This document shows positions 46,839 through 59,916 of a stretch of DNA of 64,000 nt, piece by piece. Positions within the stretch are counted from its first letter, which is position 1, and every line of letters starts with the position of its first letter. The translations under genes and the position numbers were made by a program. Origin of the DNA: Bidens hawaiensis (Eukaryota; Streptophyta; Magnoliopsida; Asterales; Asteraceae). Under the pieces are notes generated by a model. The model was given only the letters and a program-made list of their open reading frames with translations. It had not been told where the DNA came from and made no database searches. The DNA is taken from contig JAIQDT010001121.1 of the NCBI GenBank assembly GCA_021521415.1, positions 372,001 to 436,000 on the forward strand, in the 5' to 3' direction.

Positions 46839-49800
46839 ATGACGATTGTTACTCCACAGCCACTAGATGTATGTATATATATACATATATCTCTATATCT
46901 ATTTGTTATATGTTATGTGCAATTGAAATGTTATTGATTATATTGTTTGGTTATGCGATCGTGCTAGGGTTTTGAATTAATGATAGGAGTGTATTAATCT
47001 AGTTCAATTGGCAATATGAGTGTGAACTTAGGGTTTTTTAAAATATTTTTAATTGGATTTGAGTGATTGTGTATTTGATGATTTGTTTTGGTTTGATAGC
47101 AGGAAGACGAGGAGATGCTTGTGCCGCATACCGAGCCAGTGGACGGGCCGCAACCGGTGCAAGGTCCGGTTGCTTTCGATGGCACTCCGCCTATCGAAGT
47201 CCCTCAGTCTATGGAAGGTTAGGTTCTTGCTTTGCTTTATGTGATTGGTTAAATTGCATATGTATATATATGTGTGTGTGTGTACATTTATGGATTTGTT
47301 TTGAATTATATATCAAAGAGTAACGTGCGTGCATGGTGTGAGGGAACGCTTAGATATGTATATATATATATGTATGCGCGTGTACATTTATGGATTCGTT
47401 TCGAATTATATATCGAAAAGTAATGTGTGTGTGTGCGTGCGTGGTATGAGTGAACATTTGTTTGGTTATTTAACTTATCATTTTGTAATTTTGGATTCAT
47501 TAGTTGTGGGGCAACCAGAAGGTGCTGGCGCGGAGAATCAAGCAGTTGAGGAGCCTCAGGCTTCTAGGTTTACTTGGACTATTGAGAATTTCTCTCGTCA
47601 GACAAACAAAAAGCTATATTCTGATGCGTTTGTGGTCGGTGGACATAAATGGTAAATAATTGTTGTGTCTGTTATGTTTTTGTTTCTTAAGGGAACAGTT
47701 GTGGACCGTTTGTCAGGATTGTGCTTGTATTTTTGTAGGCGTGTGCTTATATTTCCAAAGGGCAACAATGTGGACCATTTGTCAATGTACTTAGATGTAG
47801 CTGATTCTGCATCCTTGCCATATGGTTGGAGTAGATATGCACAATTCAGCTTGGCTGTTGTTAATCAACTGCACAGCAAATTCACTGTAAAGAAAGGTAT
47901 GTTTTGTGCTTGTGCTGTTGGTAGTTGTGAAATTGTGCTTTTATGCAGTTCTGTTTTGCTACAGATCAGCATGTAGTTTTTTGCTTTTGTATTAGCAAGG
48001 TTTTCATAATATTTATTTATAATTTAGATCGTGCAATCTGTTCAATGACATTACTATTTTTTTAAATTGGTAATTTTGGATTTCAATCAAGAAATTCCAG
48101 GAGTTAGGCCATTTTGATCATCATTTAAAGGGAATATACTTTCATGTATGATACTTTTAGTGGAGTGAGAGAATTAAGATATATTATGTTCCTTTTTGAC
48201 GTTCTTGATTCATTTCTAAAAATGCATTATTCAATAGGATTTGCTTAAATTAGGAAAATGAAGATATCTAACAAGAGCACAGGATACACATATTACCAAT
48301 TATATTTGTATTTCCAGAACTTCTTTCTAGGCTTTTTTACTTAAGATTTTTTCAAACAAAATGGTGAAGTATACGTGCCATAATGCAAATAATATTTTAC
48401 ATTAAGTTACAAACCACTTTTTTAGTACCATATTACTTTCAGTTGTGACACCCATCAATTTACGGCTATGCATTTTGTTGTAAACAATTAGCCGAATCAC
48501 TAGTTTACGCATTTTCACAATTGAAGAGACGGGCCATGTTTGGATAATTAAAAAATGAATTAATGCCTACTTTTAGTGAACTCATACTTTTATTTATGTA
48601 ATTAACAGACACACAACACCAGTTTCATGCAAGGGAGAGTGATTGGGGATTCACATCTTTCATGCCTCTTAGTGATCTTTACGACCCGAGTAGAGGGTAT
48701 CTGATAAATGATAGATGCGTTATTGAAGCTGATGTGGCTGTAAGGAAAGTAATTGACTATTGGTCATATGACTCAAAGAAGGAAAGTGGTTATGTTGGTC
48801 TTAAGAACCAAGGAGCAACATGTTACATGAACTCCCTTCTTCAAACCTTGTACCATATTCCTTACTTTAGAAAGGTACAGCTTTCTTATTTTTGTTATTA
48901 TGACTCGTATTACTTAGAACTTAGACCTCATTATAACTTCCAATATCAGGCTGTTTACCATATGCCAACAACAGAAAATGATATGCCTTCAGGGAGTATT
49001 CCTCTGGCTCTTCAGAGCTTATTTTATAAGCTCCAATACAATGAAACCAGTGTTGCCACAAAAGAACTTACAAAATCATTTGGATGGGACACATATGATT
49101 CTTTCATGCAGCATGATGTTCAAGAACTCAATAGGGTTTTGTGTGAGAAACTTGAAGACAAGATGAAGGTGCCCAAAATCCTTTCCTGAATCTTATACAT
49201 GGCTGTCTATGACTTTTTTTTTTCTGACTTCTGGTTGTTGTTGGCTCAGGGAACAGTTGTGGAAGGGACGATACAAAAGTTATTTGAAGGACACCATATG
49301 AACTATATTGAATGCGTCAATGTGAACTTCAAATCAACAAGAAAAGAATCATTTTATGGTACTGAATATGTATATGTATAAAGAAGCTTGAGTGTGTATA
49401 TTGCTAATTATTTAATGATCCTGTTAATAATGTCTTAAAACTGGTTTACATCAGATCTTCAACTTGATGTGAAAGGCTGTCAGGATGTTTATGCTTCTTT
49501 TGATAAATAGTTGAAGTGGAACGGCTTGAGGGTGACAACAAATACCACGCTGAAGCACATGGGTTACAGGTTTTGTATTGGTTTATAAAATTGTAAAACT
49601 AATTGTTTTGGGTCATTAGGTGAAGTTTACATGTTTATTTCTGTTCAGGATGCTAAGAAGGGTGTGTTGTTTACCGATTTCCCACCCGTTCTTCAACTTC
49701 AGCTGAAGCGTTTTGAATATGATTTTACAAGGGATACTATGGTAAAGGTAAGTGTTGAAAAATTTATTCCACAATGTTCATGTCTTCTAAAAACGTTAGT

Positions 49801-52800
49801 TATATGAACCTATTCTGATATATTATGTAGATAAATGATCGGTATGAATTTCCACTTGAGCTCGACCTTGACAGGGAGAATGGCAAATATTTATCTCCTG
49901 ATGCTGATAAGAGTGTTCGGAATCTTTATACACTTCACAGGTATCAAATCTGTTCATAATAAATTTAGCAGTGACAAATACTGGCTAGTTGCAAAAGTAG
50001 ATCTTCTAAAAGATTTAATTTGTATTAATTTTCTTCATCATTATTGGTGTTCATACATTGTGTTAACTTTTCTCCACCTTGCTTCTTAACAGTGTATTGG
50101 TTCATAGTGGGGGTGTGCATGGTGGACACTATTATGCATTTATTAGGCCAACTCTGTCAGACCAGTGGTGAGTTTTATTTATTTTACACAGTTGTGTTTA
50201 TTTTATAGCCCTAATAATGTGGGGTTTTTGTCATCATTACAATTTCAGGTTCAAGTTTGATGATGAAAGAGTTACTAAAGAAGATACGAAGAGGGCTTTA
50301 GAAGAGCAGTATGGCGGTGAGGAAGAGGTAATGCAATTTTTTTGGGATATCCATGCATTACTTTCTTTCGTGTGTATTATTTTTTTTTCAATACTCATTT
50401 ATCTTTTTCTCTTATGCTTTAATTTCGACAGCTACCTCAAACAAATCCTGGCTAAAATAATGCTCCATTTAAATTCACAAAATACTCAAATGCGTATATG
50501 CTTGTTTACATACGAGAAAATGACAAAGATAAGATTATCTGCGACGTAGATGAGAAAGATATTGCAGAACATCTTAGGGTAAAGTAATCGCTCATACGTT
50601 TTAAGTTGATTTTCACTTTTTGTGGCATGTAAAGTCCAAAGCGTGAGCTCGTTACCATAACCATTTTCTCCAGATAAGGCTGAAGAAAGAACAAGAAGAA
50701 AAGGAAGATAAGAGAAGATATAAAGCACAGGCTCATCTGTACACTATTATTAAGGTGGTAGATGATTAGTTGCGGATATATTATCTCAATTTCCTGAATA
50801 TAACTTTTTTTTTCTAGAATTTTCATTTTCATGTACTAATATTATTTGTTGACATTTATAGGTTGCTCGTGACGCAGACTTGTTAGAACAGATAGGCAAG
50901 GATATATATTTTGATCTAGTTGACCATGACAAAGTTCACAACTTTCGTATACAGAAACAAACGCATTTTAACCAATTCAAGGTACTTTTAGTGACCGACA
51001 TTTTACATGATTTTAAATCATTTATTTAACTAGAGGTTATTCATGGTCTGCAGGAGGAGGTTGCTAAACAATTTGGCGTGCCTGTTCAATTTCAACGATT
51101 CTGGATATGGGCAAAGAGGCAAAATCACACATATCGTCCCAATGGTCCTTTAACCGCTCTGGAGGAAACCCAATCGGTATATTTTCTATATTTGTTAACA
51201 TCTTTTAGGGGCTGTTTGGCAATCTTGTTCTGAATCATTAAGAGGCCTGACTGATTAAGAGGTAGCCTCTGAATCATTCAGCATGTCTCTGAAACATAAT
51301 CATTGCTCCATGAACCACTAAGAGGTGTCTTTATAGTGAACCAAGCACACTCTACCTCTGACCGATTCAGAGGTAGCCTCTTAATGGAATCATATTCCAT
51401 TTAGAGGCTACCATACCGATTATTATTATTATTATTATTGTTGTTGTTGTTGTTGATATCATTTGATAGTAATCTTTATCAGGTGTTTAGTAAATTTAAT
51501 AAACAAGTTGAATTCATACTGCTCTTGTAACTGCAGGTTGGGCAATTGAGGGAAGTTTCTAATAAGAATAACAATGCTGAACTTAAATTGTTTTTGGAGA
51601 TAGAGATCGGACCGGTAATATCTTCTTGTTGGTTTCATTCATTGTTGCTTGTAGCTGTTTGCTATTTCTTTATCATGTGGTTTTTTTTAATAAAATGATG
51701 TTTTGTGTTCAGGATATGCATCCTCTTCCACCACCTGACAAAAGCAAAGAAGACTTACTTCTCTTCTTCAAGCTTTATGATCCTGAGAAGGAAGAACTCC
51801 GGTATTTAAAAGATCTTTATTTATTATCTTTTGATCCTTTGATGCTTCTGGGAGTTGTTTCTCTAAAGTCCTAGATATGAATCTAGAGATTTTATGTTGA
51901 TATTTGTTAGTAATATATATGACGGTGGGGTAAACAAGTAACTATATCTTTTTTTTTCTTCGTTCAGATACGTTGGTAGGTTTTTTGTGAAGAGTTCTGC
52001 TAAACCAACTGAAATTATATTAAAACTAAATGAGAGAGCTGGATTTAGTTCAGATGAAGAAATTGAACTTTATGAGGTATGTTTTCCCATTCTGTTTGCA
52101 ATATTCTGTCAATTTCTGTCATATGTTGTTTCTAATTATGTTTTAAAACCTGTTAATTTTGCAGGAAATAAAATTTGAGCCATGTGTTATGTGTGAACGC
52201 CTTGACAAAAGGTCCTCATTTAGATCTAGCCAGGTATTAATGACACCTCTCAACCTTATAATGTCAAAAGGTGTTCACATAGAAAGTAATCTTTATGCTA
52301 TTATTTTAGATCGAAGACGGAGACATTATTTGTTTCCAGAAACTCCCTAAAGCTGAGGATAAATATCGATATCCTGATGTCCCTTCATTTCTAGAATATG
52401 TGAAAAATCGTCAGGTATGTTATATTTCACCATTTTTACACATTCGCAACATCTCCATTAGTATGAAGTGATCCTGAATTCTTATGCCATTTTCAGATAG
52501 TTCATTTCCGATCTCTTGATAGACCCAAGGAAGATGATTTCTGTCTTGAACTGTAAGTCTGGCATTTGTACCTACATATGAACCTTGTACCCGATTATTC
52601 CAAAAGTAAAACATGCTGTTAATGTTTTACCAAATTCAACAGGTCAAAATTGCATACATATGATGATGTGGTGGAGCGAGTTGCTCAGAAACTTAATCTG
52701 GATGACCCGTCAAAAATCAGGCTCACTCCTCACAACTGTTATTCTCAACAACCCAAACCCCACCCAATAAAGTATCGTGTTGCAGAACACCTACTAGATA

Positions 52801-54345
52801 TGCTGGTCCACTACAATCAGGTTTTTTCTATTTTCCACTTTGTTAAAGGCATATATTTTGGTATCGATGAAAAATATTAATCTTATCTTCACTTATCTGT
52901 TTGTTTCAGGTGTCTGATATTCTGTACTATGAAGTGTTGGACATCCCTCTGCCTGAATTACAATGCCTGAAAACTCTGAAAGTTTCTTTTCACCATTCAA
53001 ATAAAGAAGAGGTATGTTTGGAATAATATATAATGGTTTTCCCTTGCAAGGAGTACTGGCTGGTTTCTAAAAGTTTGTTGATTTTGCAGCCTGTAATTCA
53101 CAACATTAGGTTGCCTAAGCAGAGCACTGTTGGAGATGTTCTCAATGAAATAAAGTCCAAGGTATATGTTAGGATTTTAATTACACCAAACTTGTATTCT
53201 GTTTTCACTTCGTGGTCTTTTACAATGCATGTTTAAACAGGTTACACTATCTCATGAAAATGCTGAACTTAGATTGCTTGAAGTATTCTATCACAAGATT
53301 TACAAGGTATTGCATCCAATCAACGACAATTTATGTTTCAGTTTCTAGTAGAATGATCAACTACAACTTCAGCAATTTAACTTTCTGTTTTTAATTATAC
53401 TTGTTTTTCTTTTCCTCACAGATCTTTCCTCTGACTGAGAAGATTGAGAATATAAATGATCAATACTGGACATTACGTGCTGAGGAAGTAAGCTGGCTTC
53501 TATCTTTTTTGCGCTACTTTTATGTCGATGTATTTCTTTCTAAATTTAAATTCCTATCTTTTGCATTAGATTCCTGAAGAAGAGAAGAATCTGGGACCCC
53601 AGGATCGGTTGGTTCATGTTTATCATTTCACCAAAGAGGCTGCACAGAACCATATTGTACACACTACACAATATAACCACTTTTTTATTCTGCCATATAA
53701 CCTTTTTTAAGTATCTTTCTTAACTTTATTTTTATGCTTCTTTTATGATTTACAGCAAGTGCAGAACTTTGGGGAGCCTTTCTTTTTGATAATTCATGAA
53801 AATGAAACTTTAGCAGATGTTAAAGTCCGAATTCAAAGCAAATTAGAAGTTCCAGATGAGGAGTTCTCTAAGGTAGGTTTTTTCATTACACTTATGTTGA
53901 CACAAGTTAACACGTTAACATCTGACTTACACCTGGCCTTTCTTTTTTGTATTTCAGTGGAAGTTTGCATTTTTATCTTTGGGACGCTCCGAGTATTTAG
54001 AGGATTCAGATGTTGTATCTGGCCGTTTTCAGGTTCACCGTCTTTCCCCCCTTTAAGGCTTTAAATTTCACTCATTGTGCTACTCCTTACCTTGACTACA
54101 AGTTGACGTGTATTGAATCTGGTTTGTAGAGACGAGATGTTTATGGTGCGTGGGAGCAGTACCTTGGGTTAGAACATTCAGACACCACCCCTAAAAGGTC
54201 CTTTACAGCAAATCAGGTATAACTTATATATTCTCTTTGAATTTTGAGTGGTCTATAAAAAAGGTTTTCTAATAATGTTTACTTTTTGGCTGTAAAATTG
54301 TAGAACCGTCATACATTTGAGAAGCCAGTGAAGATATACAACTAG
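46839..54345 (+). CDS. UBP12: UBP12/UBP13-type ubiquitin-specific protease, carrying two disabling lesions
   Basis: I can follow 32 exons, all with GT-AG introns, from ATG at 46839 to TAG at 54343-54345, colinear with Arabidopsis UBP12/UBP13. The ideal product would be ~1130 aa: N-terminal acidic segment, MATH domain ([10 protein letters not shown] to [11 protein letters not shown]), USP catalytic domain and USP7-like C-terminal ubiquitin-like domains ending EKPVKIYN. The Cys box [20 protein letters not shown] (Cys ~222) and His box [10 protein letters not shown] (His ~469) are intact. UBP12/13 remove ubiquitin from regulators in clock, flowering and hormone signalling. Two lesions stand out. 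One T is missing in exon 8 (stop TAG at 49508-49510, codon ~367, in the conserved DKYVEVERL). Codon ~516 in exon 13 is TAA (50453-50455). It is probably a recent pseudogene, unless these are sequence errors. Confidence 0.88.
51207..51420. mobile_element. MITE-like insertion in an intron of the UBP12-like gene
   Basis: A segment starting GGGGCTGTTTGGCAATCTTG, with repeated AAGAGG/CCTCTTAA and GATTCAGAGGTAGCCTCT motifs, lies in the intron at 51177-51536. It looks like a non-autonomous TIR element, but the right end is unclear. ATT and GTT microsatellites follow (51421-51455). Confidence 0.5.
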
Positions 54346-55991
54346 GAGAGGGAGCGGGGTGGAGTGAAAGCTATGGTTTTTGTTTGTCGAAAGAACCTTA
54401 TGATTGTTGGTGATAATTCTTTTTGGAATGGGAACGGGAAAGGTGATTTTAACTGTTATGTGGATGTGTAATTTAGCAGTAAAGGTACATAGGAGGAAAT
54501 TTTGTACAAGCTGGGTGCCTAAATTATTAGTGTTTGGTGGGTGGATGGGATTGGAAACATGACTTGTGTGTAAAGTTACCTATATTTACTTGTAGGATAT
54601 AAAATGTCATTTTTCCCTAATCATAAATAATCAAAGACACTTGTTTCATTCATGCTTCTACCAAACCTGGTACATTTTATTTCACAATCTGGTAGCACCT
54701 GACCTTAATATAGAGGTGCTGATTGGGGTCGGTTTTCTGTTTATTCGGGTTACTCAAATTTGAAAATTGATTTTGAATTCAAATAAGATTTGAAAAATTG
54801 GTTTCGAATTCGGTTTAAATTCAGGTCTATTTGTCAATTTGAGATTATTAAATTTGAAAATCAGTTTGAATACATGCCTGATTTTAATAACTGGAAATCG
54901 ACAAATCAGTTTGAGATTATTACAGTTTTCAGTTTTCCAGTCTCGTTATAGAAATTTTAATAGAAAGTAGTACCATTGTGAATCAAAGGTTGTTCGAATC
55001 GGGTCTTCACCTAAACTGAATTTCAAATTTGGTAGACTCGTTTGAACTGAAATAAAATGAATTCAAATATTACAATTTTTTTTTCAACATTTGATTACCT
55101 TCTTTATATATAATTTGACACCCGAATTCACATCTTAATTCAGTTTCAAATCTGTCAATACAATGCAACCAAACTTATTAATGCAAATCATTTAACAGAA
55201 GGTGGAGTGGTAAATAGGATTCCGAAGTTAAGTAGTTCCGCTCCACAAAGGAGACCGCCAAGTATAGAGAGACAAACTATAGATGCAAGCTTGTTACCCG
55301 CCTTGGTTCTTGATATAGGAAACCTACTTTTTTAGGTTTCCCATATTGAAACCATGGTATGGATCAATCATAGCTTTGAAGTTCATTTTTGTCTTCCTTT
55401 GGTTAGCAGCAGAACTATTAACTTTTGGAAGCCTATTTACCGCATGCATTCCGTCATCTTATGTGGGATGATTTGAGTTTGATCTCCACTAGGTTAGTTG
55501 TATTTTGTGTAGCAAGACATTCACAAATACAGTAACGGTTCAAGACTGTCGTTAGAACATTCGGTGTGTGCGTTCATGTTTGGGCATGACGAACAATCAA
55601 AAGATTTATTCAAACTGGATTTTGCCAGAAATGTTGAGCAGAGATCGTTTTAACATGACATGTCGCATGTTCAAAACTGCTGTCAAAGAAGAAAGCTAAT
55701 GCTCAAAACCAAATAAGATAACAAACCTAAAAACTGTTTTAAAAAATATCCTAATAATATTTGGAGTTCTGCTCATACATATGAAACTTGGATCAAAACA
55801 TTATGATTAGAAGAGTAAGTTCAGCTGATAATGTACTGATATGCAGAAAAGAATGACACGAAAGAAATGGTTAATATTAACCTTTGATGGCTTCAAACAA
55901 AGTATCAAGATTACTCATAGTCCATCTGAAACTCTATAGGTAACAAACAATATGTGTTCATGTCACCAATAACACTTTTGCACAATTACAT
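54346..55991. other. 3' UTR of the UBP12-like gene and spacer
   Basis: The region 54720-55160 is full of AATTTGAAAATTGG/GAATTCAAAT-type near-repeats and has no open frame with domain similarity. No gene is seen up to the SAM-domain gene, whose 3' UTR must lie at the right end of this stretch. Confidence 0.4.
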
Positions 55992-56612
55992 TTACCAAAC
56001 ACAGTCAATAGCATGCATCAACTTTCTCCGAGGCCCAACCGCATCAGCACCCATATCTTTCAGTTTCTTCATCGTCAAATTCACTAACTGCGTCTTTCCA
56101 ACACGCTTACACCTAAAAAGCTTCACAAACTGCCCCAACCCAATAGACACCAGCCACTTGTTCATTCCACCCGCTCTCCGAAGCTTTCTCTCGAGATTCA
56201 AAGCCCTCATCTTTGGGTTCTCCAACACGTAACTCCCGCAATGTCTTCCTGCTTTTGAAGCATTGCAAATTCCAAGTGGTTTACGGTAATTCGGTTCACG
56301 GTTTTGCGGGTTTCTTGGTGTGGGCATGCCATTCAACTTTGGTGGGCTGGCAACTGTTGTGACGGGTTTTGGTGTGGTCAACGGCACGGCAACAGGTGGA
56401 CATGGTTCTGGCTGTGGAGGTGTAACATAATCGACTTCTTTGGTGGCTATTGACGGTATTGTGCATTGTTCAGTTATGGGTAAAGACGGGATCAAAATTG
56501 TAACTTTTTGTTTCTTGACGACAACCCACCCGTCTTGTACACACTCCTCGATTTCAGGGTCATTTTGGGTACAACTTTTTTTAGAAGGTTGCTTAGGCTT
56601 TGATTTCATCAT
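55992..56612 (-). CDS. Small SAM-domain protein
   Basis: A single coding exon of 206 codons. The N-terminus is basic (MMKSKPKQPSKKS), followed by a Pro/Thr-rich linker. The C-terminal ~65 residues form a sterile alpha motif (WLVSIGLGQFVKLFRCKRVG, then LVNLTMKKLKDMGADAVGPRRKLMHAI), as in small plant SAM proteins such as the At3g07760 group. SAM domains mediate protein-protein or RNA binding; the role here is unknown. A probable 5' UTR intron spans 56625-57194 on the minus strand (donor after CTAG at 57195, acceptor GAAGCAG before 56624), so the transcript starts near 57200-57290. No lesion is seen. Confidence 0.8.
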   Translation of the reverse strand: MMKSKPKQPSKKSCTQNDPEIEECVQDGWVVVKKQKVTILIPSLPITEQCTIPSIATKEVDYVTPPQPEPCPPVAVPLTTPKPVTTVASPPKLNGMPTPRNPQNREPNYRKPLGICNASKAGRHCGSYVLENPKMRALNLERKLRRAGGMNKWLVSIGLGQFVKLFRCKRVGKTQLVNLTMKKLKDMGADAVGPRRKLMHAIDCVW

Positions 56613-57373
56613 TTACTTGATAACCTGCTTCATACATATACCATAAATCAATAAGAAGAAAATTCACCTAATACAACAGTCAGTAAAACTCCCACTAAAT
56701 AGAAAACATTCAATACATTTAACAATTCAGTTGTACTCAGAATGCGTAAATTCGATATGATGGCTAAAACGCATATTAACTATAACTCCTATTTGACACA
56801 AGAAGATAAACTCTTAATTATCAATGTCGAACCTGACGCTGTAAAGTGCAAAACCAGTGGCTATTTTGACAGCCACCGGCATCGCTTAATCAATAAATAA
56901 TATCTTAAACCCATCAATGATTACATAAACCCTAACAATTTATTTACTTTTTAAGTTTCAATCATTGGTAGAGTGGTAGTTATTATAAACTTAAAAAAAA
57001 AACAGATCAATTTGCAGTAAAAAAAGACCCCTAAACTTGTTAATGATTAATAATTAAAATGGTAAATTAATGTTTCCTAATGTTTTAAACGATCACTAGA
57101 ACAAGCTGTGTTAGTATAAGTGAAGCAATCGAGCTAATTACAGTCTTTGTTGCACTCGTACAATGGGATTAGTGTTGTAGACATGCATACATACCTAGAT
57201 TACACAGGAAGCTGAAATTGATCGGAGAAGATGAAACCGGTGAAGGGTTTTGATTGATTGATTGATTGCAGCCTCTTTTGGAATTAAAACCCCCAGCTCG
57301 TAACTATTTAGCCGATCTATAATTTGTCAATTTTGATTCATAAAATCACTTGTCAGTTCTCAATATTAATGTT

Positions 57374-57412
57374 CGTTGTTGTTGTTGTTGTTGTTGTTAT
57401 TATTATTATTAT
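57374..57412. repeat. (GTT)n(ATT)n compound microsatellite
   Basis: Alternating GTT then ATT units lie just upstream of the SAM-domain gene. Confidence 0.85.
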
Positions 57413-58911
57413 TATATTGTTTTAACATGTGTGGCATAGTGGAGAATCCGGTGGAGACCCAAGTTTAATTTCTACTCGTGCTATTGTTTGATGGATTATA
57501 ACAATGAAGGATTGAAGGATATGAGCTAGGTCTTCTGCAAAAAGTTGTTTGTTCGAATCTTGATCACACCCGGGTTTTCGTCCCACCGTGTATCGCTAGA
57601 GAGTGACAGCTGGTGGTATGGTTTCGGGGGAACGTCCAAGCTAAACTCTGAAAGCTAGTGTAAGCTCGGTAAGACAACATAGTCTAGCCAGAATAACGCA
57701 ACGAAGCTCTCCAAATTTGAAGAGTGCGGTGGCCTAACACACAAGAAAGTAGTCGTTTCAAAAAATATATATAATAAACCATAAAAATAAAAAAAAATAT
57801 CAACGAGAGAATCTTTAGTTCAAAACAAAAAAAGTATAAAACTCTGTTGCAACTAATCGGAACCACAGTCTTCTCCGGCAACCATTAACTCTGATTGCTT
57901 AGCCTTTTGTTTCACGCACACGCATAAGTTATGCTTTATCTTTTAACGGTTCAAATAAAATGCTACTGTATATTTAAAATAATAAAATAAAACGGGGTCT
58001 TACATGGAAGATGTTACAATCTTCTGTGATCATGTAAGGGGGCATCATGTAATGGAGAAGCTAGCCACACGTTTTGCAATAGTTGTTTGTCTAACCAAGT
58101 CAAAGCAGCCTTAATATAATCAATGTTAGAAATCTTAACTGACAAGTGCTACCAATATTAAGTGCTACCAGTATTAGTAAAGTGATGTAAATGATAATAA
58201 CTTTTAGACCCATGAGAATAGAAATGGCTAAAAAATACTTTTTGTGGACGAAGATGACAAAAGTGAGCAAACTACAGGAACGAAAAAAACAATTTACTCT
58301 ATTTGTTTAAAATAGTATTTTTATCATTTCATACAAACTTAACATACTAGAACTAACAGAGTGATTTGGACCGAAAACAAGAATATAAAATCACAAGAAC
58401 AAAAATGAGCAAGCTAAGAGGAAGAAAATGATAGTTTTATGCTTTTTATATATTTTGCTGACACATGATAATAATTGTTTTTTTCTTTAGAAGACGAAGA
58501 TATTGTGATGTTTCTTTTTAATTAGTTTATTATAAAGTGGGTCTATTCATATGTTATATTGTTTTTCATGTAAGGTAGTTTAGTTAGTCAATTTATAAAA
58601 AGATAATCGAAAATCTAAATGTCACTAAAAATGAAATATTGCTCAACATAAAATGTTGATTCTCTGTAAATAATGACAGCTAAAGACGAAAATTATATTT
58701 TAGGAAGAAAAAAACTGTAGTTTACCTTATTTAGTTCTTCAACTAAAAAACATAATCATTTTATTTAGTTCCTCTTTTAGTTGTTTTAGTTTTAATAACC
58801 AAACATAAACAAATAACATATATATATATATATATATATATGATGGGGGAGTTAGCGTACAATAATCGCTTAACGTATATTACGTACGCAAAATACGTTC
58901 AAGCCAAATTC

Positions 58912-58967
58912 ACAATCTTTAAACGTTCAAGGTCAAATTCACAATCTTTAAACGTTCAAGGCAAAAA
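58912..58967. repeat. 28-bp tandem duplication
   Basis: AAATTCACAATCTTTAAACG plus TTCAAGG occurs twice in a row with one or two changes. Further CGTTCAAG/CGTTTAAG variants sit nearby (58895-59000). Confidence 0.7.
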
Positions 58968-59714
58968 AACTTAAACGTTTAAGCTTAAATCCTGATACAT
59001 TCAAGGTTAAAACATATCACTCAAAATTTAAAATTGATCGATTGAAGCTTTAAATTGATGATTAATTGGATCGTTTTCAAGATTAATTGATCAATTAGGT
59101 TCAACAATTTCAATTTCAATTGCTCAATTTGACAACTGACCTGTGAGCAACGATTGATGGTTGTGTCGGAAGAAGATGGTGGTCACGGCGGTAGACGATG
59201 GTCGCGACGATGGACGGTGGACGGAATTGACGGGAGAAAAGGTGGACGGAGACCGACTCGCGTAACGTGGTTATTGAAAATCGACGTTTCTGAATGTCGC
59301 ATACCTATTATACGATAAAAGATTAATATGTTGGATCCTTTATCCATATATGATAAACATTTATATTTAAAAGTAGTTTAAACTGAATATTTATAAAAGT
59401 ATGTATAATAATCACATTAATAATCCAACAAATCATTAGTAACTAAAATTAAACCAAACAACAAAACAGAATAATAATCTCCATAATCCATCATTTTGCT
59501 GGAGATTTATCATTTTTGTCAAATACAATATTAAAAGAAAATAAAAATATTGCTTGGGGTTAACGCATTATTCGACACGTGCAGTGCATGGAGCCGTATC
59601 ACTCACACAACCTCAAAAATATCAAAAATGTCGTCCACCTACATAGCTATCTCTATATCTAGGGTTTCCACCGCCTCCATTGACGACTAACACTCATCAC
59701 CTGCAAATTACAAC

Positions 59715-59857
59715 ATGAAGTTTGGTCAGATGTTTTCCGAGTATCTTCACGATGAACAACTCAACTCTTTCGATCCCAAAAAGTTCTCTCATGTCCAGTA
59801 CAAGCGCCTTAAAAAGGTTCTCAAAACATGCCGCTGTCAAGATTGCTCCGACGATCA

Positions 59858-59916
<59 letters not shown>

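Larger units (their letters stand above)
57291..59714. other. Spacer between divergent SAM-domain and SPX-RING genes
   Basis: It contains a GTT/ATT microsatellite (57374-57412), a SINE-like stretch (57425-57700), an (AT)n tract (58819-58842), a 28-bp tandem duplication (58912-58967) and the probable promoter of the SPX-RING gene. No gene is supported. Confidence 0.45.
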
